Part shown: positions 24,209-32,747 of the stretch, one piece after another
How the letters are laid out: every line of letters starts with the position of its first letter
Numbering within the stretch: position 1 is the stretch's first letter
Assembly: GCA_938041695.1 (NCBI GenBank)
Contig: CALISI010000031.1
Location: 77,851 to 141,850, forward strand
DNA: 64,000 nt
Reading direction: 5' to 3'
Source: an uncultured Actinomyces sp.
Lineage (GTDB): Bacteria > Actinomycetota > Actinomycetes > Actinomycetales > Actinomycetaceae
Notes under the pieces: generated by a model
The model's input: only the letters and a program-made list of their open reading frames with translations
Databases searched by the model: none
What the model was told of the DNA's origin: nothing
Position numbers and translations under genes: made by a program

Positions 24209-27200
24209 TCAAGAAGGCCGCGAAGGTCCGCCTCGCTGAGGCGGGCGCCCGTACCCGTCCCGTTCATCACCGAGGAAATCAACTGGCGTTTGCGGTCCTG
24301 AAGCTCCACGACCTTCGCCTCAATCGTGTCCGTCGCAACCATCCGATAGACGTTCACTTTCTTCGTCTGGCCGATGCGGTGTGCACGATCAATCGCCTGC
24401 TCCTCGGCGGCTGGGTTCCACCACGGATCCATGACGTACACATAGTCGGCTTCGGTGAGGGTCAAGCCCGAGCCGCCAGCCTTGAGTGAGATAAGGAAGA
24501 CCTGGGCGCGCCCCGAGCGGAACTGCTCGATGACATCAGTGCGGCCACGCGTCGATCCATCAAGCTGTACGACGGAGATTCCACGACGCTCCAGCACGTG
24601 GCGAATACGTTCCAGGAATGAGGTGAACTGGCTAAACACGAGCGCCTGATGGCCCAACGGCACGATCTCGTCCAGGCGATCAGCCAGGTATTCAATTTTC
24701 GCCGAGCCAACGTGCGCGTACGAGGACTCAACGAGGGCCGGGTCGAGCGCAAGCTGACGCAGCCTCGTGATCGACGCCAACACGCTCATCCTGTTCGCAT
24801 CCACATCGCGCAAGAGATCGAGGATCCGCGCGCGCTCGCGGGCCAGATATTGGTCGTAGATATGACGGTGTTCCTTACCCAGGTCAACGCGCACGATGTC
24901 GACGATCTTGTCGGGCAGATCGGGTGCAACTTCCTCCTTCGTACGGCGCAGAACAAAGGGGGAAACATAGGCCGTCAAACGCGCGAGTAGTGCCGGATCC
25001 GCACCATTTTCAATGGGCTTACGCACCCGCTGCTGGAATGACTCCCACGGGGGCAAGAGCCCCGGGCACGTCAAAGAGAGCAATGACCACAGGTCTGACA
25101 GCGAATTCTCAATCGGGGTGCCAGACACCGCCAGCTTCCACGGTGCCTCGAGGTCGCGAAGGACGCGGTACGTCGCGGTGCGGGGGTTTTTCACTGCCTG
25201 CGCCTCATCGATGATGACACCACCGAGACGCACGTCCTTCCATTGTTCACCCTCCAAGCGCGCCAGCGTGTAGGAGGTGACAACGACATCGGCATCCTCG
25301 ACCTCCTGCGCAATCGTCGTTCCTCGGCGCGCTGCCGTTTCATTCACGGTGCGCACACGCAGATGCGGCGTAAAAGTGCGGGCCTGATCGGTCCAGACAC
25401 CAACAACGGACGTCGGCGCGACGACAAGCACTGGGTTTTTTTCGCCCGCAGGCGCCTGCGCATGAAGGGCGGCCACGGCCGAGAGGATCTGAACGGTCTT
25501 ACCCAGGCCCATATCATCGGCCAAGATTCCACCGATTCCCCGCGCCAGCCGAGCCGTCAACCACGCGTGTCCACGCCGCTGGTACGGGCGCAGGATCTTG
25601 CTCAGGCTCGGCACCGGAGGCAACCCATCGTCCCCCAAGCCGCCACGCAGCGGAGCGATGCGTGTTCTCCAGGCGTCGCTCAACCTCACATGGTCGGATG
25701 CGGCGGCGACCAGATCGACCATGCCGACTTGCATGGGAGTGAGCCTCATTTCCTCACCATCCCAGCCCGACAGCGTCCGAGCCTCCTCCAAGAGGGTGGC
25801 CAAAGAACGAATGCGTTCCCCATCGAGGAGCACCCACACGCCCCCCACCTCGACATAGTCCTGACCGCTGGCTAGCGCCTCAAGCGCCTCGCGCACACTG
25901 ATCGTGACGGCGCCCAGGCGCAACCGCACATTCAGATCGAACCAGTCGCGCTGGGCAGGATCGACGCTCAGGTCAATGTCACAGCCGTCTTCGCGCACAT
26001 CAATCGCGCGTACATCGTCCGCAACATCCCACACGAGGCCGCCCGGCCCCTCGATGTCGACAACCTGTTCCAAGAACGCAGGAACATGCCACGGCGACAG
26101 GCGCCCGGTTCGCGGCGGCGGTGTCCACAGATCCGCGTCCAGCGCGTGCCCCCACGACTCCACGCGCCGCACAATCTGCGCCACAGCCTCGTCGCCCACG
26201 CAGTGCGCCACGGGGGTTCGTGAGCGCGACCCACCCTGCTCGTACTCCGCCCACCAACGCACGACGACAGCGTCTCCATCGCGGCGCACCGTTCCCACGA
26301 GAGAAACGTCGGGCCGCGCCTGGGCGTCAAAACTCCCATCGGAGGACGCCATCGAAAAACGCCGCAGAAGCGCCGGCAACCACGTTCCTCGAAACTCAGC
26401 GATGTCCGCTGCGGGAATATGCAGGGCACGGTCGAGAGGAAAACCGTCCAGCGTCGCCAGCCCCTCGATGCGCGCGATGGTACGCCCTCCATCCAGCAAC
26501 AGAACACCCGCGTCGCGGTCGATACGAGGCCTCACCACCACGTCATCTCCGTTACGCGCAACAACTCTGACGTCAAGGCCGTCATCACCGGCGCGCACAT
26601 CAATGTCCGCATCCCACGTCGTATGAGACAGCACCACCCGGTCGCGCGCCTCAGGCGACGCATACAGCTCCACCCCGGCCCTCACAAGGCGCGCAAGCCA
26701 CGCGTACGCATGCTCACCCAGCGAGCTAAGCGTCACTTCCGTACGCGAATGCCACGAACGCGACTCTCGAGACAGGCGGTAACCCTCGCGCATCAGCGAG
26801 ACATGCGTCGGATCAAGACCATCGGTCACCGACGCCCACTGGGTGGCCGTCAGATCGAGCCACGAGGCGCGCTTCGTCGTCCACGCCGACGAGGAGCCGC
26901 GGCGAAGAGGAACGAGAGACGGCTCGACGCCTGGATCATGGGCATCAACAACGAGGGCCAAGGGATCACCGAGATGGTCGCGATCCCCACCCAGCATCTG
27001 CTCAAGAATCCGGCTCCACTCGGGCACGACGCGACGCTTCTCGCGAGCATCCTCACGTCCGACGATAAGCGTGGCAACCGCATGCGGACAGTCACCGCGC
27101 AGCAGGCACGCGCATGAGAGCGATGGGCGCAGCGCACCCTGCTCGACACGCACGCGATACGTGAGTCCCCCCTCTTTCACGCGCGCCTCAGCTCGTTCGC

Positions 27201-27342
27201 CGATCTCGTCCCAGGAGAATTCGCACACCGCACCGCTGCGCGCCAAACGCAGACCGTTTGCCCACGTCGCCGGGCCGACGAGGGCCATCACATCGTCATC
27301 CGACAGCGAGGCCAGCGTTTCACTCAGCGACAGAGATACCAT
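24205..27342 (-). CDS. SWIM zinc-finger SNF2-family helicase
   Basis: 1045 residues. The N-terminal SWIM zinc finger CACLLRGDCPH (Cys77, Cys79, Cys85, His87) is followed by a long middle region (about 200-560) typical of bacterial SNF2_N-associated proteins, then the helicase core: motif I ILADDMGLGKT, II VIIDEAQAVKN, III KLAVSGTPIENS, and C-terminal motifs VFSQFTSFLERI, SLKAGGSGLTLTEADYV and DRAHRIGQTKKV. It is an ATP-driven double-strand DNA translocase of the HepA/RapA-like class. It lies between dnaE2 and imuB on the same strand, but with its own start and no visible LexA box. Confidence 0.9.
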   Translation of the reverse strand: MVSLSLSETLASLSDDDVMALVGPATWANGLRLARSGAVCEFSWDEIGERAEARVKEGGLTYRVRVEQGALRPSLSCACLLRGDCPHAVATLIVGREDAREKRRVVPEWSRILEQMLGGDRDHLGDPLALVVDAHDPGVEPSLVPLRRGSSSAWTTKRASWLDLTATQWASVTDGLDPTHVSLMREGYRLSRESRSWHSRTEVTLSSLGEHAYAWLARLVRAGVELYASPEARDRVVLSHTTWDADIDVRAGDDGLDVRVVARNGDDVVVRPRIDRDAGVLLLDGGRTIARIEGLATLDGFPLDRALHIPAADIAEFRGTWLPALLRRFSMASSDGSFDAQARPDVSLVGTVRRDGDAVVVRWWAEYEQGGSRSRTPVAHCVGDEAVAQIVRRVESWGHALDADLWTPPPRTGRLSPWHVPAFLEQVVDIEGPGGLVWDVADDVRAIDVREDGCDIDLSVDPAQRDWFDLNVRLRLGAVTISVREALEALASGQDYVEVGGVWVLLDGERIRSLATLLEEARTLSGWDGEEMRLTPMQVGMVDLVAAASDHVRLSDAWRTRIAPLRGGLGDDGLPPVPSLSKILRPYQRRGHAWLTARLARGIGGILADDMGLGKTVQILSAVAALHAQAPAGEKNPVLVVAPTSVVGVWTDQARTFTPHLRVRTVNETAARRGTTIAQEVEDADVVVTSYTLARLEGEQWKDVRLGGVIIDEAQAVKNPRTATYRVLRDLEAPWKLAVSGTPIENSLSDLWSLLSLTCPGLLPPWESFQQRVRKPIENGADPALLARLTAYVSPFVLRRTKEEVAPDLPDKIVDIVRVDLGKEHRHIYDQYLARERARILDLLRDVDANRMSVLASITRLRQLALDPALVESSYAHVGSAKIEYLADRLDEIVPLGHQALVFSQFTSFLERIRHVLERRGISVVQLDGSTRGRTDVIEQFRSGRAQVFLISLKAGGSGLTLTEADYVYVMDPWWNPAAEEQAIDRAHRIGQTKKVNVYRMVATDTIEAKVVELQDRKRQLISSVMNGTGTGARLSEADLRGLLD

Positions 27343-27381
27343 CTTTTCAGTCTACGGCACGCACCAGCGCCCGTCGCCGGC

Positions 27382-28944
27382 TCACTGGGTCAGCCCCTCC
27401 ATCGCCCACTCCCCTCCCTGCCAGACAAGGAGCACATCCCGGCCATCCTCAAGCAACACCCTCATGTAGGCGCGCGGGCGTTCCTTGGCCCACCAGCGTC
27501 CCCCCACCGGCCAGGGGCCCTCCACGCGCGTGATCGCGACGCGTCGCCCCCTCCCGAACCTGGATCGCGTTGTGTCATGGGGGTCGATGACATAGGCGGG
27601 TGTCGCACTCAAGGCTCCTCGATGGTCGACACGCACATCATCGAAGACGCCCGACTCGCCCACGATCCTCACCCGCACTGGCTCATCAAAAAGCGTCGCT
27701 GGAGGCTGAGCAATGCGCCCCTCCCACGCCCCCTCACACGAACGCAGGCGAGGCTCACTGCCCCATCTGGCCATCACCACGCGACTACGCGGATCATAAC
27801 CACCCTGCACCCGCGGAACGAGGAGCGCATCCGGCCCCGCCATACCCTGGATGCGCACGACACTGCGCGACACATCGCGCTCGCGGTCTCCTCGTCCCCA
27901 CAGCGCAGTCGCTCCCTGCCCCTCCCGGGGATCGCATGCGGTGACGCGGATGCTGGCTACGGCACCACTGGGACCATCGACGCCAGACGTCCATCCCGCC
28001 AGCGTCCATCGAACGCGCAGCGCGACGTCATCGGGAGCCCACAGATCGCATCCGCTCCACGTGCGAGTGCGTTGCCCGCCCCCTGCGTCTTCTACGTCAA
28101 TGCGCAGCGTCTGCGAGACGAGTCCCCCCTGCGCCAACTTCAGCGACAGATCTCGAGCAATGCGCCAAATGGGAACCATCATTGTGTCGATGGATTCGCC
28201 ACCGGCGTCGATACTGCACTCCACCGCAATGTCAGGTTGGATACGGTCAGTCGGGGCAAGGTTGCTCTCTCCTCCGGATGCGAGGATCCAGAGCGCGCCA
28301 CCGACATCCCCGAAACGCTCGCACACGCGACCGCGGCCAAGGCCAAGAAAATCCGCACAGGTGCGGATACCCAGGCCCCGCAAGAGTTCGACAGCCTCAG
28401 ATGCTCTGTCGGCCATTGCGGGAGGAATAGAACTCAGAGCCTCGCACAATGAGATACGTCCCAGGAATGATTGGGTCTCTGCGGAGGGAACTATACGTCC
28501 CTCGCGCGCCGCTTTCACAGAGGCGACTGGACCGTCTGCAATTCCCACGAAACATTCGACCCCAACAGCCTCCTCGATCGCCGACACCAGAGCCGAGGCG
28601 GCGGCCTCCTCGCTCCCATGCCAACGAGCCGGGCCTCGCACCCGGCACCTGGCCAAGCCCGGGCGCATGCACTGAACCCCAGCCGCCACCGAGTCGAAGG
28701 CATCGACGACCGCGCTAAAAGCCCTGGCCTCGCGATCGGGGTCGCGCGGCATACAGAGAAGATCGGGGCATAAAAACGTTGCCTCCCGCACGCTCATGCC
28801 GCTCCTGACGCCTGTGCGCCGAGCCGCTGCGCTAGCTACCTCGATGCGGTCAGCATGCACGACGGCCCCGACCCCACCCGGAGGCAGGTCAACCACGAGG
28901 CAGTGGACCGGCCAGTCGGGCACCCACACCACCATGTCACGCAC
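27382..28944 (-). CDS. imuB: ImuB, inactive Y-family polymerase-like mutasome hub
   Basis: 520 residues starting at GTG 28944 (an ATG three codons in is also possible), directly after the imuA stop. The N-terminus VWVPDWPVHCLVVDL and the fingers/palm order follow DinB-like folds, but the catalytic acidic residues of active Y-family polymerases are not found, as in known ImuB. A QGATALWG segment at about 340 resembles the QLPLWG beta-clamp motif of M. tuberculosis ImuB, and PPATLFDEPVRVRI is the usual C-terminal signature. ImuB tethers DnaE2 and ImuA to the clamp. Confidence 0.92.
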   Translation of the reverse strand: MRDMVVWVPDWPVHCLVVDLPPGGVGAVVHADRIEVASAAARRTGVRSGMSVREATFLCPDLLCMPRDPDREARAFSAVVDAFDSVAAGVQCMRPGLARCRVRGPARWHGSEEAAASALVSAIEEAVGVECFVGIADGPVASVKAAREGRIVPSAETQSFLGRISLCEALSSIPPAMADRASEAVELLRGLGIRTCADFLGLGRGRVCERFGDVGGALWILASGGESNLAPTDRIQPDIAVECSIDAGGESIDTMMVPIWRIARDLSLKLAQGGLVSQTLRIDVEDAGGGQRTRTWSGCDLWAPDDVALRVRWTLAGWTSGVDGPSGAVASIRVTACDPREGQGATALWGRGDRERDVSRSVVRIQGMAGPDALLVPRVQGGYDPRSRVVMARWGSEPRLRSCEGAWEGRIAQPPATLFDEPVRVRIVGESGVFDDVRVDHRGALSATPAYVIDPHDTTRSRFGRGRRVAITRVEGPWPVGGRWWAKERPRAYMRVLLEDGRDVLLVWQGGEWAMEGLTQ

Positions 28945-29430
28945 CTATATCACCAGCCGCATTCGCGGACGTGGAGCGGGGACACGCGAAAGCCCCTGCC
29001 AGGAAGAAAGCGTCACGATGGTGCGTCCCATGGAGCGGGCGCGCGCCGCCAGGTTTCGCTGGTGTGGCCGGGATAATTCAGGAATATCGAGGCAGATGAC
29101 ATCGCAGGCGTCCACGAGAAGGGCACACAGATCGACCAGCGGGGAATCTTTCTCAGCGTTTAAAACGAGAACACGGTCGAGGTTCATCCCCTGTTGAGCT
29201 GCCCACTCCCAGCCGATATCACCAACTCCACACACACCAATCCACCCACCGGTGGGGCACACATCAATGAGTAGACGGATGAGTTCGGACCTGCTCGTCG
29301 GTCCCAGGAGGATGGGAGAAGCACCAGTGGACCCGTGCTCAATGTCGTCGCGCGCGCGCAGTCCGACAGCCCGTTCGGCACGGTTCAGCACGTCACGCGC
29401 CGCGAGCAGACGCGCGTGCGCATCGGTCAT
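28945..29430 (-). CDS. imuA: ImuA-like mutasome protein
   Basis: 161 residues from the ATG at 29430, which has GGGAGGGG upstream and a LexA box 18 bases before it. The protein is a shortened RecA-fold relative: ILLGPTSRSELIRLLIDV, GWIGVCGVGDIGWEWAAQQG with no full Walker A, then NLDRVLVL, LLVDACDVICLDIPE and RTIVTLSSW. Mycobacterial ImuA' is larger and likewise lacks a working P-loop. Position, direct junction with imuB and the SOS box identify it more firmly than sequence alone. Confidence 0.85.
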   Translation of the reverse strand: MTDAHARLLAARDVLNRAERAVGLRARDDIEHGSTGASPILLGPTSRSELIRLLIDVCPTGGWIGVCGVGDIGWEWAAQQGMNLDRVLVLNAEKDSPLVDLCALLVDACDVICLDIPELSRPHQRNLAARARSMGRTIVTLSSWQGLSRVPAPRPRMRLVI

Positions 29431-29447
29431 GGATCCCCTCCCGCAAA

Positions 29448-29463
29448 TAGAACATGTGTTCGA
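29448..29463. promoter_or_regulatory. LexA (SOS) box upstream of imuA-imuB
   Basis: TAGAACATGTGTTCGA matches TCGAAC-N4-GTTCGA with one mismatch. It is 18 bases upstream of the imuA start, putting imuA and imuB in the same LexA regulon as dnaE2. Confidence 0.85.
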
Positions 29464-29558
29464 CATGGGAAGTGTAGAACCACGCTCACACATCTGCGTC
29501 CCGAACGCCGATCGAGCGCGAATAGGTCACAATGGAGGCATCGCGAAAAGGAGAAGGC

Positions 29559-30086
29559 ATGAATATCGACCAGCGCCCACTCGCCCCCAGCCCCTACGAC
29601 GGTCTGAATGTCCCCACATTCACACTGACATCGACCGTTCTCACCGACGGCGCGCCGATGCCGAAGTCGGCGACAGCCGATGCAGGTTCTCTTTCTCCGG
29701 ATCTCGCATGGCATGGCTTCCCGGAGGAAACAGCAAGCTTCATGCTGACCTGCTTCGACCCGGACGCCCCGATCCCCTCGGGATGGTGGCACTGGGCAAT
29801 ACTCGACATCCCCGCATCGATGACTCACCTAGAGGCGGGGGCGGGAGCGTCCGATCTCATGCTGGACGGCCCCGCTTTCCACCTGCGCGGCGACGCGGGC
29901 GAGGCCTCCTACTTCGGGGCCGCTCCCCCACCTGGCGACCGCCCGCACCGCTACGTGTTCACTGTGCACGCCCTGAATACGGACACGCTCGGGCTCGACG
30001 ACGATGCGACTCCAGCCATGGCCTCGTTCGTAGCGCTTGAGCACATCATCGCGCGCGCGACCCTGTCCGTTACTCACCAGGCCTGA
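29559..30086 (+). CDS. YbhB/YbcL-family (PEBP-like) protein
   Basis: 175 residues from the ATG at 29559 after GGAGAAGG. The phosphatidylethanolamine-binding-protein fold is marked by LSPDLAWHGFPEET, LTCFDPDAP, the ligand-pocket strand GWWHWAILDIPAS and PHRYVFTVHALNTD. Bacterial relatives are cytosolic proteins of unknown ligand, named after the Raf kinase inhibitor. The gene is five bases upstream of trmL, so they share a transcript, and it diverges from the SOS-controlled imuA. Confidence 0.88.
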   Translation: MNIDQRPLAPSPYDGLNVPTFTLTSTVLTDGAPMPKSATADAGSLSPDLAWHGFPEETASFMLTCFDPDAPIPSGWWHWAILDIPASMTHLEAGAGASDLMLDGPAFHLRGDAGEASYFGAAPPPGDRPHRYVFTVHALNTDTLGLDDDATPAMASFVALEHIIARATLSVTHQA

Positions 30087-30091
30087 GGATT

Positions 30092-30553
30092 ATGCTGCAC
30101 ATTATTTTTTGGGAGCCGGAAATCCCCGGGAATACGGGTGCTGCGATCCGTCTGTCGGCATGTACCGGGTCCATGTTGCACCTGGTCAAGCCGCTGGGCT
30201 TTGATATGGACGACGCGAAGCTTCGCCGTGCCGGCTTGGATTACCATGACCTCGCGCACGTCATGGTGCACGAGAGTCTGGATGATGCCCTCGCTCAGGT
30301 GCCGGGACGTATCTGGGCGCTCACAGGCCACGCCACCACCATGTACGCCGACATCTCCTACGCCGATGGCGACGGCCTCCTCTTTGGTCGCGAGTCAGTC
30401 GGGCTCTCCGAGGAGGCAATGAATCACTCCCGCGTCGCAGACCGCGTGCGCATCCAGATGGTTGACGGCGTCCGTTCCCTCAACCTGGCAAACTCCGCGT
30501 CCATCGTCCTGTACGAGGCGTGGCGTCAGCTCGGTTTTCCGGGTGGCATCTAG
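30092..30553 (+). CDS. trmL: tRNA (cytidine/uridine-34 2'-O)-methyltransferase TrmL
   Basis: 153 residues, the normal length for the minimal SPOUT enzyme. Motifs: IIFWEPEIPGNTGAAIR at the N-terminus, LLFGRESVGLSEE in the middle and VRSLNLANSASIVLYE in the SAM knot near the C-terminus. It methylates the wobble ribose of tRNA-Leu isoacceptors in the family. It is followed by a terminator hairpin. Confidence 0.94.
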   Translation: MLHIIFWEPEIPGNTGAAIRLSACTGSMLHLVKPLGFDMDDAKLRRAGLDYHDLAHVMVHESLDDALAQVPGRIWALTGHATTMYADISYADGDGLLFGRESVGLSEEAMNHSRVADRVRIQMVDGVRSLNLANSASIVLYEAWRQLGFPGGI

Positions 30554-30572
30554 CCCTCAACAGACATCAGAG

Positions 30573-30612
30573 AAGCGAGGCCCAGGTCGGATGAATCCGC
30601 CGGGCCTCGCTT
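30573..30612 (+). terminator. Terminator after trmL
   Basis: AAGCGAGGCCC (30573-30583) pairs with GGGCCTCGCTT (30602-30612); an inner CGGAT/ATCCG stem closes the 18-base loop. It may also serve the convergent membrane-protein gene. Confidence 0.75.
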
Positions 30613-30642
30613 GCTACAGGACACTCTCAGTGAGACCTGAGC

Positions 30643-31116
30643 TCAGCCAGCCCTCCACGGAGCAGAAGGACGCTCCACCTGCTCCGCGAGGGAGACAATC
30701 CTGCGCGGATTCGAACGCCACATCCACACCAGGCCGATAAGCGAGACGATGAGGGGCACGTAATAGAAATCCCCGCCAAAACCGGTCCATGCAGAACGGG
30801 CCGAATTCAGTTCGTCAAGGCCGAGGGAGGCAACCCACAAAATAACAGGGATCGCAATCGACAGCGTAATTGTCACCCAGCCAACCAGACGCATGCGTCG
30901 CCCATTGTGTGTCAAAGCCGTCGCTGCGATGAGGTAGTCGACGCCAGCAAGGAGCGCAACGATCCGCGGCCCCCAGGGCTGGCCCTGAGCATGAAAGAGA
31001 TCAAGAATAGCCGTCACAAAAATCCAAGCTCCCAAGAGCCAAAACAAAGCGATAATAATGCGGCCAAGTCCAAGCGACGGCGGGCGCTGATCGCGCGCAC
31101 CGACAGCCTCGTTCAT
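30643..31116 (-). CDS. Small four-helix membrane protein, function unknown
   Basis: 157 residues from the ATG at 31116. Four hydrophobic segments are seen: IIIALFWLLGAWIFVTAIL (about 18-36), IVALLAGVDYLIAATAL, LVGWVTITLSIAIPVILWVASL and FYYVPLIVSLIGLVWMW. The ends are charged and the C-terminus is basic. No catalytic motif or known domain is recognised. A further in-frame start 18 codons upstream exists but has no better ribosome site. Confidence 0.65.
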   Translation of the reverse strand: MNEAVGARDQRPPSLGLGRIIIALFWLLGAWIFVTAILDLFHAQGQPWGPRIVALLAGVDYLIAATALTHNGRRMRLVGWVTITLSIAIPVILWVASLGLDELNSARSAWTGFGGDFYYVPLIVSLIGLVWMWRSNPRRIVSLAEQVERPSAPWRAG

Positions 31117-31346
31117 TGCGTCATGTCCATGCACGTTATCGATCCTACCGAGGCCGCGCACGCCCTGCATCGCATCAACAAAGCGCCCTCAACAAGAGGA
31201 TGTCATGTGGCCTGATACACCGGGATGACACACCGAGCTTCAAGACAGCATTGCGCAAACGTGGGACAATAGGCCTATAAGGACCGTGAGGCCCGCCATG
31301 AAAACAACCATCTGAGCTGAGGCTCATCAACGAGGAGTTTTAAACC
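31117..31346. other. Intergenic region before lpdA
   Basis: Spacer between divergent genes. It contains a GAGGAG ribosome site at 31332-31337 for lpdA. I see no clear hairpin, operator or additional coding sequence. Confidence 0.4.
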
Positions 31347-32720
31347 TTGAGCGAATCGACCTACGACATCGTCATTCTGGGTGCGGGTTCCGGCGGCTAC
31401 GCGACCGCCCTGCGCGCCGCGCAGCTCGGAATGAAGGTCGCCCTCATCGACGGCGATAAGGTGGGCGGCACCTGCCTGCATCGCGGCTGCATTCCCACGA
31501 AGGCGTACCTGCACGCCGCAGAGACGGCCGAAGCCGTTCGCGAGTCCGCCAAGTTCGGCGTTTCTTCCACCTTTAACGGTATCGACATGGCTCAGGTCGG
31601 CAAGTACCGCGACTCGGTCATCTCCGGCCTCTACAAGGGCCTGCAGGGCCTGCTCAAGTCCCGCAACGTCGAGGTCATCTCCGGCTGGGGCCGCCTCGCT
31701 GATGCGAACACCATTGAGGTTGGCGGCCAGCGCATTACCGGCCGCAACATCGTTCTGGCCACCGGCTCCTACTCGCGTTCAATCCCCGGCCTCGAGATCG
31801 GCGGCCGCGTCATCTCCTCCGATCAGGCGCTCCAGATGGATTGGGTTCCCTCCTCCGTCGTGATTCTCGGCGGCGGCGTCATCGGCCTCGAGTTTGCCTC
31901 CGTGTGGCGTAGCTTCGGCGCCGAGGTCACGATCATCGAAGCACTGCCCCACCTCGCCAACAACGAGGATGAGGCCATCTCCAAGCAGCTCGAGCGCGCC
32001 TACCGCAAACGCGGCATCAAGTTCCACACGAACACCCGCTTCGCCTCGGCTACGCAAAACGAGCAGGGCGTGCACGTTCAAACCGAAGACGGCAAGGCTT
32101 TCGACGCTGACATCCTCCTGGTTGCCGTCGGCCGCGGCCCGGTCACTGAAGGCCTGGGCTACGAGCAGGCCGGAATCACGCTGGACCGTGGCTTCGTGAT
32201 CACCAACGACCGCCTGCACACCGGCGTCGGCAACATCTACGCGGTTGGCGACATCGTCCCCGGCCTCCAGCTCGCTCACCGCGGCTTCATGCAGGGCATC
32301 TTCGTCGCCGAAGAGATTGCTGGCCTGAACCCGACGATGCAGGCGGATATCAACATCCCGCGCGTGACCTTCTGCGAGCCGGAGATCGCCTCTGTCGGCA
32401 TGACCGAAAAGCAGGCACGTGACAAGTTTGGCGACCAGGTGCGCACGGTCGAGTACAACCTCGCTGGAAACGGAAAGTCGTCTATCCTGGCCACGTCGGG
32501 CATCATCAAGCTGGTCTCGGTTGAGGGCGGTCCGATCGTGGGCTTCCACGGCATCGGCGCGCGCATCGGCGAACAGATTGGTGAGGGCGAACTCATGGTG
32601 AACTGGGAGGCGTACCCCTCCGACGTCGCTTCCCTCATCCACGCGCACCCCAGCCAGAACGAGTCGATTGGCGAAGCGGCTATGGCACTGGCCGGTAAGC
32701 CGCTCCACGTCCACAACTGA
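31347..32720 (+). CDS. lpdA: Dihydrolipoyl dehydrogenase
   Basis: 457 residues from a TTG codon, supported by GAGGAG nine bases upstream. FAD site LGAGSGGYATALRAAQLG (11-28), redox pair GGTCLHRGCIP (Cys43 and Cys48), NAD site ILGGGVIGLEFASVW, FAD-contacting IYAVGDIVPG, and the active-site His-Glu pair in HAHPSQNESIGEA near the C-terminus. It reoxidises lipoyl groups of 2-oxoacid dehydrogenases. It is followed 27 bases later by the E2 gene that carries the lipoyl domains. No E1 gene is in the window. Confidence 0.96.
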   Translation: MSESTYDIVILGAGSGGYATALRAAQLGMKVALIDGDKVGGTCLHRGCIPTKAYLHAAETAEAVRESAKFGVSSTFNGIDMAQVGKYRDSVISGLYKGLQGLLKSRNVEVISGWGRLADANTIEVGGQRITGRNIVLATGSYSRSIPGLEIGGRVISSDQALQMDWVPSSVVILGGGVIGLEFASVWRSFGAEVTIIEALPHLANNEDEAISKQLERAYRKRGIKFHTNTRFASATQNEQGVHVQTEDGKAFDADILLVAVGRGPVTEGLGYEQAGITLDRGFVITNDRLHTGVGNIYAVGDIVPGLQLAHRGFMQGIFVAEEIAGLNPTMQADINIPRVTFCEPEIASVGMTEKQARDKFGDQVRTVEYNLAGNGKSSILATSGIIKLVSVEGGPIVGFHGIGARIGEQIGEGELMVNWEAYPSDVASLIHAHPSQNESIGEAAMALAGKPLHVHN

Positions 32721-32747
32721 CCGAAATTTTTTATAGGAGAACACACA

